The translations under genes and the position numbers were made by a program. DNA of 22,804 nt, taken from contig CAJVYT010000024.1 in assembly GCA_913009765.1 (NCBI GenBank), positions 1 through 22,804 of the forward strand, given 5' to 3'. This DNA comes from an uncultured candidate division Zixibacteria bacterium (lineage in GTDB: Bacteria > Zixibacteria > MSB-5A5 > GN15 > FEB-12). Below are positions 16,207 through 22,772 of the stretch, piece after piece. The notes below the pieces were generated by a model, which saw nothing but the letters and a program-made list of their open reading frames with translations, ran no database searches and was not told where the DNA came from. Each line of letters opens with the position of its first letter. The first letter of the stretch is position 1.

Positions 16207-17418
16207 TTATTCATCCAAGGCTATTTTAGGGAGCATATTTTTTTTGCCGTTCATATTATCCATTTTCATTTTACCCATGCTCATGACCATTCTTTCTTCT
16301 TCCGGCAGGTCTTCGTATACCAAAGCCAGTAAATTACCTCCGGGGTAAAGTCCGTTGTTGGTCACCCGTCTTGTATCGTGGTCATGGAAAGTCCAAATAC
16401 CTCTGTTATTTCCTTCAATTATAATATCGTAGGTTTTACCGGGGCTTAACGACACAGTATTTCTTTGCCAAGGTGTTGGCACCGGAATACCATCATCACA
16501 AACCATCCAAAAATCATGTCCGTGTAAATGGAGATGATGGTTTTCAGTTCCGGCATTAATCAATCTTACACGGATATTTTCTCCTGAATTAATAAATAAA
16601 TACGGGGTTGAAGGGTACGATTTTCCGTTAACCGTAAACCAGTTTGGAACAGGTAAATCGGCGGCAGTTCTTCGGTTTACTAAATAAGGGGGCTGATAAC
16701 CTGTTTCAATAGCACCTAAAAGTTCTTTTTCGGTGTCAAACAAGTTAAACCTTTCAGCATTAAACCTTCCTGTTTTCATAAGATAAGAACGTTCTTTCAT
16801 TCTTTCCAGCATTCCGTTTAGTTCATTTCTTATAAAATTAACATCGTGAGCAGAATATATTAATGTATATTCACGGTCATACGGGAATACCTTTTTTATA
16901 GGATCGTCATCATCTTCAATAATAATACTTCCATACATACCCGACTGCATGTGTAATAGCGTTCCCCAATGACAATGGTAAAAGTGAGTGCCGTAAGGTT
17001 CTGCTGTGAATTCATATATAAATTCCTGCCCGGGCATGACTGGCATTTGAGTAACATAAGGGACACCGTCCATACGCCAAGGAACATATATTCCGTGCCA
17101 ATGAATAGTATGATTCAATTCGGTATTATTTTTGAATTTGACCCTAACCTTATCGCCTTTTTTTACTCTTATTTCAGGTCCGGGAACAGTACTGTTGAAT
17201 GCCAAAGTATGAATTTTCATACTTGGAGCTAGTTCCTGTTCAACGATTTCAATATTTAATTTAAACTCTTTCCATTCTCCTTTTTTTGAATAGGGCAATG
17301 GAGACGGAAAGAGCTTTTGGTTAGTTGTTTTAGTTTCTGCAGCATATAGATTTGCCGGTAATAATGCCATTCCCGCTAAACCCATAGCACCATAATGAAT
17401 AAAATCTCTTCTTTCCAT
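16207..17418 (-). CDS. Tat-exported two-domain multicopper oxidase
   Basis: The 403-residue enzyme begins with a twin-arginine signal (MERRDFIHYG, hydrophobic stretch, LYAAE), so it is exported folded. Domain 1 (about 50-170) has HWHG at 106-109 and HFYHCHWGTLLHMQSGM at 145-161. The latter supplies the Cys149, His156 and Met161 expected of a type 1 copper site plus His ligands for the trinuclear cluster. Domain 2 (about 260-370) has HLHLHGHD at 295-302 and FHDHDTRR at 344-351, in which Asp346 replaces the usual Cys, so no second type 1 site is possible. This arrangement fits two-domain oxidases that work as trimers. A Met-rich tail with seven Met in residues 377-395 could bind Cu(I). AAGGA lies eight bases before the ATG. 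The likely role is oxidation of copper, another metal or a phenolic; the substrate is unknown. Confidence 0.9.
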   Translation of the reverse strand: MERRDFIHYGAMGLAGMALLPANLYAAETKTTNQKLFPSPLPYSKKGEWKEFKLNIEIVEQELAPSMKIHTLAFNSTVPGPEIRVKKGDKVRVKFKNNTELNHTIHWHGIYVPWRMDGVPYVTQMPVMPGQEFIYEFTAEPYGTHFYHCHWGTLLHMQSGMYGSIIIEDDDDPIKKVFPYDREYTLIYSAHDVNFIRNELNGMLERMKERSYLMKTGRFNAERFNLFDTEKELLGAIETGYQPPYLVNRRTAADLPVPNWFTVNGKSYPSTPYLFINSGENIRVRLINAGTENHHLHLHGHDFWMVCDDGIPVPTPWQRNTVSLSPGKTYDIIIEGNNRGIWTFHDHDTRRVTNNGLYPGGNLLALVYEDLPEEERMVMSMGKMKMDNMNGKKNMLPKIALDE

Positions 17419-17648
17419 AATATGTATCCTTCTTCCTGAGGAATGCTAAATTTATCTTTCAATATTTGTTTTCTATGACTTCTTCTTGTAAAGAATTTAC
17501 TTCTGTTTATACAGTACAAACTCTGAATATCATAATCAACGATACACATTGGCGCTTTTTCAGTCAAGTTTGAAGAATTCTAAGCGAGATATATAAATTA
17601 TAAGATATATTTCATATAATAATCTATCAAACAACAATTTATTTTGAA

Positions 17649-17682
17649 TCAAGACGGGCAGACGGTGTGTCTGCCATGCACA
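17649..17682. repeat. GGCAGAC/GTCTGCC hairpin repeat, family C copy 3
   Basis: TCAAGACGGGCAGAC, loop GGTGT, then GTCTGCCATGCACAA: a perfect 7-bp stem (17657-17663 with 17669-17675). The flanks match copies 1 and 2, especially the right-hand ATGCAC. Confidence 0.8.
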
Positions 17683-17701
17683 AGATTATTACGAAACTGC
17701 A

Positions 17702-17718
17702 TTCCGTCAGAGACGGAA
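17702..17718. repeat. TTCCGTC/GACGGAA hairpin, copy 1
   Basis: A 7-bp stem with loop AGA. The same stem with loop GGA recurs at 17876-17892, and both are followed by ACC(G/A)G. Confidence 0.6.
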
Positions 17719-17727
17719 ACCGGTCTT

Positions 17728-17812
17728 GTAGGGCAGAACCCCGTCAAGGCGGACTGAAAGCCTTTAGTGGTTCTGCCATTGATGGCGGAAATGCTAAAGA
17801 TTTCCGCCCTAC
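17728..17812. repeat. GTAG-ended double-hairpin element, family B copy 2
   Basis: The element starts with GTAG followed at once by the stem GGCAGAACC (17732-17740), which pairs with GGTTCTGCC (17769-17777). It continues with a second stem GGCGGAAAT / ATTTCCGCC (17784-17792 with 17800-17808) and ends in CTAC. TGTAGGGC and GCCCTACA at the outer edges are also inverted copies. It resembles paired REP units (a BIME). Confidence 0.8.
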
Positions 17813-17875
17813 AATTTATTTTTCTTATGCGATATTTTTAATTTGAAACAGGATTTTCAATTCCTCACTACTCCT

Positions 17876-18062
17876 TTCCGTCGGAGACGGAAACCAGTGC
17901 AGAAACGGTTTGAGCAAATTTATTTAGTCGGCAATATTTTTATAATTGTTGTTTCCCCCTCTTTCAAGAGGGAATTAAGGGGTGTTTTTGTTTGCCATTT
18001 TGTTATTGTTCTAGACTCCGGCTCCGCCGGAGAGGGGCGGTGGAAGCTTGTAAGGAACCGAT
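17876..18062. repeat. Composite repeat, copy at 17.9 kb
   Basis: It begins with the TTCCGTC/GACGGAA hairpin (17876-17892) and the 31-base block shared with 12610-12640. It continues with a CCCTCTT/AAGAGGG palindrome (17957-17972) and a CTCCGGC/GCCGGAG hairpin (18016-18032), ending GGTGGAAG and GGAACCGAT. The order of the two common blocks is the same as at 12.6 kb, but the middle differs. Confidence 0.7.
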
Positions 18063-18094
18063 GTGATTCAGACTTTTATGTAAATAGAAAACAT

Positions 18095-18151
18095 GTCGGG
18101 TTTCTCGATTTTGAAATCTGACGATTTCAAACCAACGGAACCGCGACCTAC
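18095..18151 (-). repeat. GTAG-footed palindromic repeat, family A copy 2
   Basis: On the minus strand: GTAG, GTCGCGGTTCCGTTGG, core GATTTCAAAATC, then GAAACCCGAC. It lies 34 bases beyond the thyX stop codon. Confidence 0.85.
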
Positions 18152-18184
18152 TTTACTTTTAGGAACAGGCAAGCCAGTTCCCTA

Positions 18185-19042
18185 CTACTCTTTCAGCCTA
18201 TTTATTTTTTCAATCATCTCTTTGGCTTCGCGTTTGGAGATACCGCGTTCGTGAAGTTGGTCTACTGTCAGGTCAAAATCTTTGAGATAGTCTTTTAAGA
18301 TGTTCATCTCAACACCTGAAAAATACGCCGCATTCACCGAGTAATCCATAAACGCTTCATAGGCAATTGGAACTACTTTTTTAGTCATCTCCGCCATAAC
18401 AAGTCCGTATTCCTGAATCTCTTTTTGAGCATGCGGGTCGATACGAAGACGCAGAAAATGAAACAGATTATGCAAATCGATTTTCCAGTACCATTCGGTG
18501 TACATCGAAAGAGGCAGATTGATTCGAGCCAACTCACGGGCAATACCTTCATCGACATAGTTCATATACTTTTCGTATGTCTCTTTTTGTGAAATTTCCA
18601 TATAGGAGAGCATTTCGTTTTTCAGTTCATCGGGAACTTCTTTTGATGATCTCCCCTGTTTATTAACAGTTGACTGATAACGGATTTCGCTCGGTTCGGG
18701 AGTGTAAAACTCACCTTTCATAACCGAATAGCGACCGGAATATTCGTTTACATTGGCAGTACGATGCCGAATCCATTGGCGGGCAACAAAAATCGGAAGT
18801 TTAACATGAAACTTGAATTCAACCATCTCAAGCGGAGTAGTGTGTTTGTGACGCATAAGATACCTGATAAGCCCTCTGTCTTCAGAGACTTTTTTGGTGC
18901 CTGCACCATAACTTACCCGTGCCGCCTGCACGATGGCATCATCTGAACCCATGTAATCAACCAGCCTGACAAAACCATGGTCGAGAACTTTAAATTCTTT
19001 ATCTAAAATTGCATCAGCTTCTTTATTTACAACATGTGCCAT
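18185..19042 (-). CDS. thyX: FAD-dependent thymidylate synthase
   Basis: ThyX makes dTMP from dUMP using methylenetetrahydrofolate and reduced FAD, in the cytoplasm, and replaces ThyA. The family signature RHR-x7-S is present as RHRTANVNEYS (residues 92-102 from the chosen start), followed by GRYS. Other typical segments are QAARVSYG, HTTPLEMVEFKFHVK and LHNLFHFLRLRIDPHAQKEI. I chose the ATG at 19040-19042 (285 residues) because AAGG lies nine bases upstream. An ATG at 19064-19066 would add eight residues and lies inside the adjacent palindromic repeat. The C-terminal 40 residues (LHERGISKREAKEMIEKI) form a short helical extension. It is monocistronic, with repeats on both sides. The motifs leave little doubt about the function. 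Confidence 0.97.
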   Translation of the reverse strand: MAHVVNKEADAILDKEFKVLDHGFVRLVDYMGSDDAIVQAARVSYGAGTKKVSEDRGLIRYLMRHKHTTPLEMVEFKFHVKLPIFVARQWIRHRTANVNEYSGRYSVMKGEFYTPEPSEIRYQSTVNKQGRSSKEVPDELKNEMLSYMEISQKETYEKYMNYVDEGIARELARINLPLSMYTEWYWKIDLHNLFHFLRLRIDPHAQKEIQEYGLVMAEMTKKVVPIAYEAFMDYSVNAAYFSGVEMNILKDYLKDFDLTVDQLHERGISKREAKEMIEKINRLKE

Positions 19043-19064
19043 ATTTTTTTGCCTTATCAATGTC

Positions 19065-19111
19065 ATTCCAGCGAAGGCTGGAATCCAGTCGGTCGGACAT
19101 TCTTGTCCGAC
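19065..19111. repeat. Two adjacent palindromes upstream of thyX
   Basis: ATTCCAGC-GAAG-GCTGGAAT (19065-19084) is an 8-bp hairpin of the widespread TCATTCCAGCGAAGGCTGGA type. GTCGGACA-TTCT-TGTCCGAC (19092-19111) is a second 8-bp hairpin. Neither has a GTAG foot. They begin 23 bases before the thyX start codon, so they are likely in its leader. Confidence 0.8.
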
Positions 19112-19125
19112 AATTAGTTCGTTTT

Positions 19126-19177
19126 GTCGGGTTTCTCGACTTTAAAATCTAACGATTTCAAACCAACGGAACCCTAC
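19126..19177 (-). repeat. GTAG-footed palindromic repeat, family A copy 3
   Basis: On the minus strand: GTAG, GGTTCCGTTGG, core GATTTTAAAGTC, then GAAACCCGAC. Its length and sequence are close to the other copies. Confidence 0.85.
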
Positions 19178-19196
19178 CTGCAAAACTGCAGTTAAG

Positions 19197-19256
19197 TCGA
19201 AACCACAGGGGTTTCGAACTACTAAGATAGTCCTCTGTATTCGCAGGGGAACTATC
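19197..19256 (-). repeat. GTAG-linked hairpin pair after the SufS-like gene
   Basis: TCGAAACC / GGTTTCGA (19197-19204 with 19210-19217) has CTAC at 19219-19222, so the minus strand reads GTAG, one base, stem. Next to it GATAGTCCTCTG / CAGGGGAACTATC (19226-19256) is a 12-bp stem with one bulge and one G-T pair. The second hairpin lies 13 bases beyond the stop codon of the aminotransferase gene and may act as a weak terminator or RNA end-stabiliser. Confidence 0.65.
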
Positions 19257-19269
19257 AAAATAATTATTT

Positions 19270-20694
19270 TTACAACGTATAATACTCTTTGAAATTAAAG
19301 GCAAAACCTTCGGGAGTGTATTCGCCTTTTTCTTTGTTTAAAATATAATTTTTATTGTAATCGCCGGCAACTATCTTTTTAATCATTTCAATAAAACGGT
19401 CAATTTCATCAAAGGTATTATAAATGCCAAACGACATACGAATAGTACCCGGAATACCGGAACGATCACGGTTGAGAATCTGCTGTTCCATAATTTTAGA
19501 TTCTTCTTTGGTTACATGCATAAGTTCTTTCACATAGGTATGAGCACAAAAACATCCCGAACGCACACCGATAGCTCCTTCATAGCTTAAAACAGCAGCT
19601 ACTAAATAGTGAGGCACATCAGCGATGTTCATAGAGATAACCCCAAGTCGGTTCATCGTATTGTTTGGGTCGGTATCACCATACAATTTTACTTCGGGTA
19701 TTTTTTTGAGTTCGGTCAATGCATAGGTTGTAAGCTCTGCTTCATGTTTTACAATCGCATCCCATCCTATTTGCTGAATCAGGCGAATCATGTGTCCCAA
19801 CGTCACTACGCCGACAATATCGGGAGTGCCTGCTTCTTCTTTTTCGGGTAAATCCGCCCAGTACGCTTCCTCAAGTGTCACAATATCAACCACACCACCA
19901 CCAACTTGCTCGGGATCACCTTGTTCAAAGGTCTCTAAGTCAGAAATTAAAACACCAACTCCAAATGGTGCATACATCTTGTGAGCAGAAAACACAAAAA
20001 AATCAATATAGCATTCAGGGTCATTTGGTTTTAAATCTATCGGGCGGTGCGGAGTAAGTTGGGCACCATCTATTAAAATTTTAGCACCAATTTTGTGAGT
20101 TTCTTTTGTAAAAAAGTCTAAATCGTTTAAATATCCGGTAACATTTGAAGCACCTGTAATGGCAACCAATTTTACACGGTCACCGAATTTTTTTAATTTT
20201 GCAAGAAAATCATCAGTGTCAATAGTGCCGTCTTCGTTTAAACCAACATGCTGAACTTCGGCAACTCGTCTCCAGGGAAGTTCGTTTGAATGATGTTCCA
20301 TATAGGTAGTAATAACAATATCACCCTCTTCAAAAACTAATCTTGATGACAACTTGTTGATTGCTTCGGTTGCATTTTTAGTAAAAAGCACAACTTGTTT
20401 GGAGAGGTCTGCTCCGACAAAGTCGGCAACAATGTCACGGGATTCTTCAAATGCCCAACTGGAAAGCTGCGATTTAAAACCTGTTCCCCGATGAACATTG
20501 GAATACCATCTTAGAAACGATTTTAGAGAATCTGCTATTGGTTGAAAAGTTGGAGTTGATGCTGCATTGTCAAAATTTATATACCGTTTCATACCGTGCA
20601 GAGTAGGTACTTCTGTATCTGCACCTACCAATAAATTTGGTAGGTCGTCAATTGTTATTTTTTTATCTTTATATGTTATTTCTGATATAGCCAT
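19270..20694 (-). CDS. SufS-like class V aminotransferase (cysteine desulfurase family)
   Basis: This is a PLP enzyme of 474 residues. The PLP lysine is K239 in FVFSAHKMYAPFG, with D209 in KILIDGAQ as the pyridine-nitrogen partner. NNAAST-type residues appear in INFDNAASTP. The substrate loop reads GVRSGCFCAH, so C383 aligns with the active Cys of SufS (RxGHHC) while C381 replaces a His. The enzyme would take sulfur from cysteine and release alanine, or perform a related reaction. It is longer than typical SufS (about 400-420 residues): there are about 35 extra residues at the N-terminus and a C-terminal extension. GAGG lies six bases before the ATG. No SufBCD, SufE or IscU gene is adjacent, so iron-sulfur assembly is not shown by context. 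Confidence 0.85.
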   Translation of the reverse strand: MAISEITYKDKKITIDDLPNLLVGADTEVPTLHGMKRYINFDNAASTPTFQPIADSLKSFLRWYSNVHRGTGFKSQLSSWAFEESRDIVADFVGADLSKQVVLFTKNATEAINKLSSRLVFEEGDIVITTYMEHHSNELPWRRVAEVQHVGLNEDGTIDTDDFLAKLKKFGDRVKLVAITGASNVTGYLNDLDFFTKETHKIGAKILIDGAQLTPHRPIDLKPNDPECYIDFFVFSAHKMYAPFGVGVLISDLETFEQGDPEQVGGGVVDIVTLEEAYWADLPEKEEAGTPDIVGVVTLGHMIRLIQQIGWDAIVKHEAELTTYALTELKKIPEVKLYGDTDPNNTMNRLGVISMNIADVPHYLVAAVLSYEGAIGVRSGCFCAHTYVKELMHVTKEESKIMEQQILNRDRSGIPGTIRMSFGIYNTFDEIDRFIEMIKKIVAGDYNKNYILNKEKGEYTPEGFAFNFKEYYTL

Positions 20695-20837
20695 CTATTA
20701 CCTCACATTATTAATTTCTTAGATAACAATATAGATTGATAGGATAGAAAAAACAACAAGAATGCTTGGAATTTTAGATGAACATACTTTGACTAATTCT
20801 TACTAATATTTATAGACAATTAAAAAAATAGCAAATA

Positions 20838-20894
20838 GTAGGTTGGGTTCCGTTGGTCTGAAATCGTCAGATTTCAAAATCGAGCAACCCAACA
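20838..20894 (+). repeat. GTAG-footed palindromic repeat, family A copy 4 (inverted)
   Basis: On the plus strand GTAG (20838-20841) is followed at once by GTTGGGTT, which pairs perfectly with AACCCAAC (20886-20893). The inner stem GAAATC / GATTTC has a 4-nt loop. It has the opposite orientation to the other four copies and faces copy 5. Confidence 0.9.
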
Positions 20895-20934
20895 AGTATT
20901 AAATAGCAGTTAATTTTGTGTATAAACTAAATAT

Positions 20935-20982
20935 GTCGGGTTTCTCACAATTATATTTTTTTAGAATTGGAACCTGACCTAC
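20935..20982 (-). repeat. GTAG-footed palindromic repeat, family A copy 5
   Basis: On the minus strand: GTAG, GTCAGGTTCCAATTCT, a degenerate AT-rich middle, then GAGAAACCCGAC. The outer arms pair with one mismatch. It lies directly beyond the wecB stop codon and is an inverted partner of copy 4. Confidence 0.75.
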
Positions 20983-20989
20983 AAAACTA

Positions 20990-22087
20990 TTAGAGATTTT
21001 TTTCTAAATATGCGACAATTCGCCGTGCGGTATGACCATCCCAAAATTTTGGAACAGCTGATTTTTTATAACTGCCGGATAATATCTCTTCGATTTTTTC
21101 ATTCAAAAAAACAATATCCTCACCGCAAAGAGTATTGCTGCCGACTGAAATTGTTTCCGGTTGTTCGGTGTTGGAGCGAATCGTAAGACAGGGAACTTGC
21201 AGATATGTTGTGTCTCCCTGAATACCGCCACTGTCAGTTATGACAAATTTTGATTTAGCAAGCAGAGCCAAAAAATCAATATAACCCAGTGGTTCGATAA
21301 AATGAAATGACTTTGAGTTTATCAAAGATTGTAGTTCAAATTTCTCAATCATTTTAAGAGTTCTGGGATGACATGGGAAAACAATCGGTAGTTTTTTACT
21401 CAAATCATTTAAAAGAGATAAAAATTTAGAGAGTCTTTCTTTATTGTCAACATTTGAAGGACGGTGCATGGTAATAGCAGCATATTTATTTTCCTCAAGA
21501 GAAAGTTTCGACAAAATATGTGATTGAGAAAGTTTAGGCAGATTTTTTTGTAAAGAATCAATCATAATATTACCGGCAAGAACAATATGTTCATCAGATA
21601 TTCCTTCATGCACTAAATTATCAACCCCTGCCTGTTCGGTCACAAAATGAAAATCAGCAAGCCTGTCGGTGACAATGCGGTTGATTTCCTCCGGCATAGA
21701 ATTATCAAATGAGCGAAGCCCCGCTTCTACATGGGCAAGTTTAATACCGAGTTTTGCTGTCACCACCGCAGTTGCCAGCGTAGAATTAATATCTCCAAAG
21801 ACAATGACAATATCGGGGTTGAGTTTAAGAAGCTCTTTTTCTAAAGCAACCATAACATCGGCAGTCTGTTTTGCATGGGTTCCTGAACCAACACCTAAAT
21901 AAATATCTGATTTTGGCATCTGCAAATCTTCAAAAAACAATTGTGAAAGATTGTAGTCATAATGCTGTCCGGTATGAATGAGGGTTATTTCAAAAAAGTC
22001 CGATTGATGCAGCATAGCATGAATAAGCGGGGCAGCTTTCATGAAATTTGGTCTGGCACCCACAACTAAAATAGCATGTTTTTTCAT
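20990..22087 (-). CDS. wecB: UDP-N-acetylglucosamine 2-epimerase (non-hydrolysing)
   Basis: The enzyme interconverts UDP-GlcNAc and UDP-ManNAc in the cytoplasm, supplying precursors for surface polysaccharides. The length of 365 residues is normal. Expected segments are VVGARPNFMKAAPLI at the N-terminus, HTGQHYDYNLS, FGDINSTLA (D99), HVEAGLRS (E121), PEEINR (E134), TMHRPSNVD (H208) and TDSGGIQ (284-290). These correspond to the known catalytic and UDP-binding sites. After GGIQ the usual EE pair is GD here (291-292). ATG at 22085-22087 is the natural start, but no strong ribosome binding site precedes it. It lies 87 bases downstream of a glycosyltransferase gene on the same strand, so both probably belong to a polysaccharide operon that extends off the contig. 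Confidence 0.95.
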   Translation of the reverse strand: MKKHAILVVGARPNFMKAAPLIHAMLHQSDFFEITLIHTGQHYDYNLSQLFFEDLQMPKSDIYLGVGSGTHAKQTADVMVALEKELLKLNPDIVIVFGDINSTLATAVVTAKLGIKLAHVEAGLRSFDNSMPEEINRIVTDRLADFHFVTEQAGVDNLVHEGISDEHIVLAGNIMIDSLQKNLPKLSQSHILSKLSLEENKYAAITMHRPSNVDNKERLSKFLSLLNDLSKKLPIVFPCHPRTLKMIEKFELQSLINSKSFHFIEPLGYIDFLALLAKSKFVITDSGGIQGDTTYLQVPCLTIRSNTEQPETISVGSNTLCGEDIVFLNEKIEEILSGSYKKSAVPKFWDGHTARRIVAYLEKNL

Positions 22088-22174
22088 AGATTTAGATATA
22101 CCCCAAAAATTTAATTATTGTAATTAGAAATATTAGTGTAGAAAATAGGAAATTCCCCCAAGAAAGCAATCTTT

Positions 22175-22772
22175 TTACAATACTTCTTCTCTTAAAAAAG
22201 TAAGATATTTTTCTGCCCAAATCTCACGACTATGGAATTTCTTGACATGTTCAGAGTACTGTTTCCCCAACCTTGCTCCATCTATTTCCTCCGATTTGAG
22301 TTCTAAAATAAGTTCGGTGAGTCTATTGACATCTTCACAATGATACGACAAGGCACCGCCTGCTTTTTCAAGTTCTTCAACAGCTTCCCCACCAACCGAA
22401 CCGTAAATAATTGGTTTTCCTGAAGCCATGTATTCAAATAATTTGCTCGGTAAAGACCCTTTGGTAACGGGAACATCTTTCATAGAATGAACTAAGACAT
22501 TTCCTGCCTGTAAAAAATATGGAATAGATTCAAGCGGTTGTACCCCGACAAATTCTACATTTTTTAAGCCGTAATCACGCACCATCCCCTCAAGGACTTC
22601 CCGTTTTTGCCCATCACCTATAAAAGTAAACAAAATATCCGGTTGGTCGTGCAGTTGCCGTGCTGATTCTACAAATGTTTCAAGTGAGTGTGCCCAACCA
22701 AGGGTGCCTGAATAAATGACCAAAAATTTATTATCCCATCCAAATTTATGCCTGATTCCATTTGAACTGACA
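22175..22772 (-). CDS. Group 4 glycosyltransferase, C-terminal part (5' end cut)
   Basis: The native part encodes 199 residues, the C-terminal Rossmann half of a GT-B glycosyltransferase of family 4. Segments typical of it are FLVIYSGTLGWAHSLETF, FTFIGDGQKREVLEG, NVEFVGVQPLESIPYF, the nucleotide-sugar binding segment SLPSKLFEYMASGKPIIYG and GGEAVEELEKAGGA. It transfers a sugar from a nucleotide donor to a growing polysaccharide or lipid-linked acceptor at the cytoplasmic membrane; which sugar cannot be told. The N-terminal domain lies off the contig. An apparent GTG start at 22787-22789, giving MCSSDL, is encoded by the adapter and must be ignored; the first trustworthy codon is the Val at 22769-22771. 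wecB follows on the same strand. Confidence 0.9.

Larger units (their letters stand above)
17419..18184. other. 766-base gene-free region: oxidase leader plus a repeat island
   Basis: Bases 17419-17640 are AT-rich and should contain the oxidase promoter, which I could not locate. Bases 17645-18151 are almost entirely repeat modules: a family C hairpin, two TTCCGTC/GACGGAA hairpins, a GTAG element, a composite repeat, and a family A copy. A 92-codon open frame at 17843-18121 runs across them and is not regarded as a gene. Confidence 0.65.

Noticed and set aside
17376..17567. Minus-strand 63-codon open frame before the oxidase
   Set aside because: It overlaps the Tat signal sequence of the oxidase in another frame and shows no protein-like features.
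17843..18121. Plus-strand 92-codon open frame
   Set aside because: It spans four different repeat modules, and no domain or start signal supports it.
17640..18151. CRISPR-like array
   Set aside because: The repeats are of different families and sizes, with no regular spacer length and no cas genes.
19043..19066. Upstream ATG for thyX
   Set aside because: It is inside a palindromic repeat, and the next ATG has a proper AAGG ribosome binding site.
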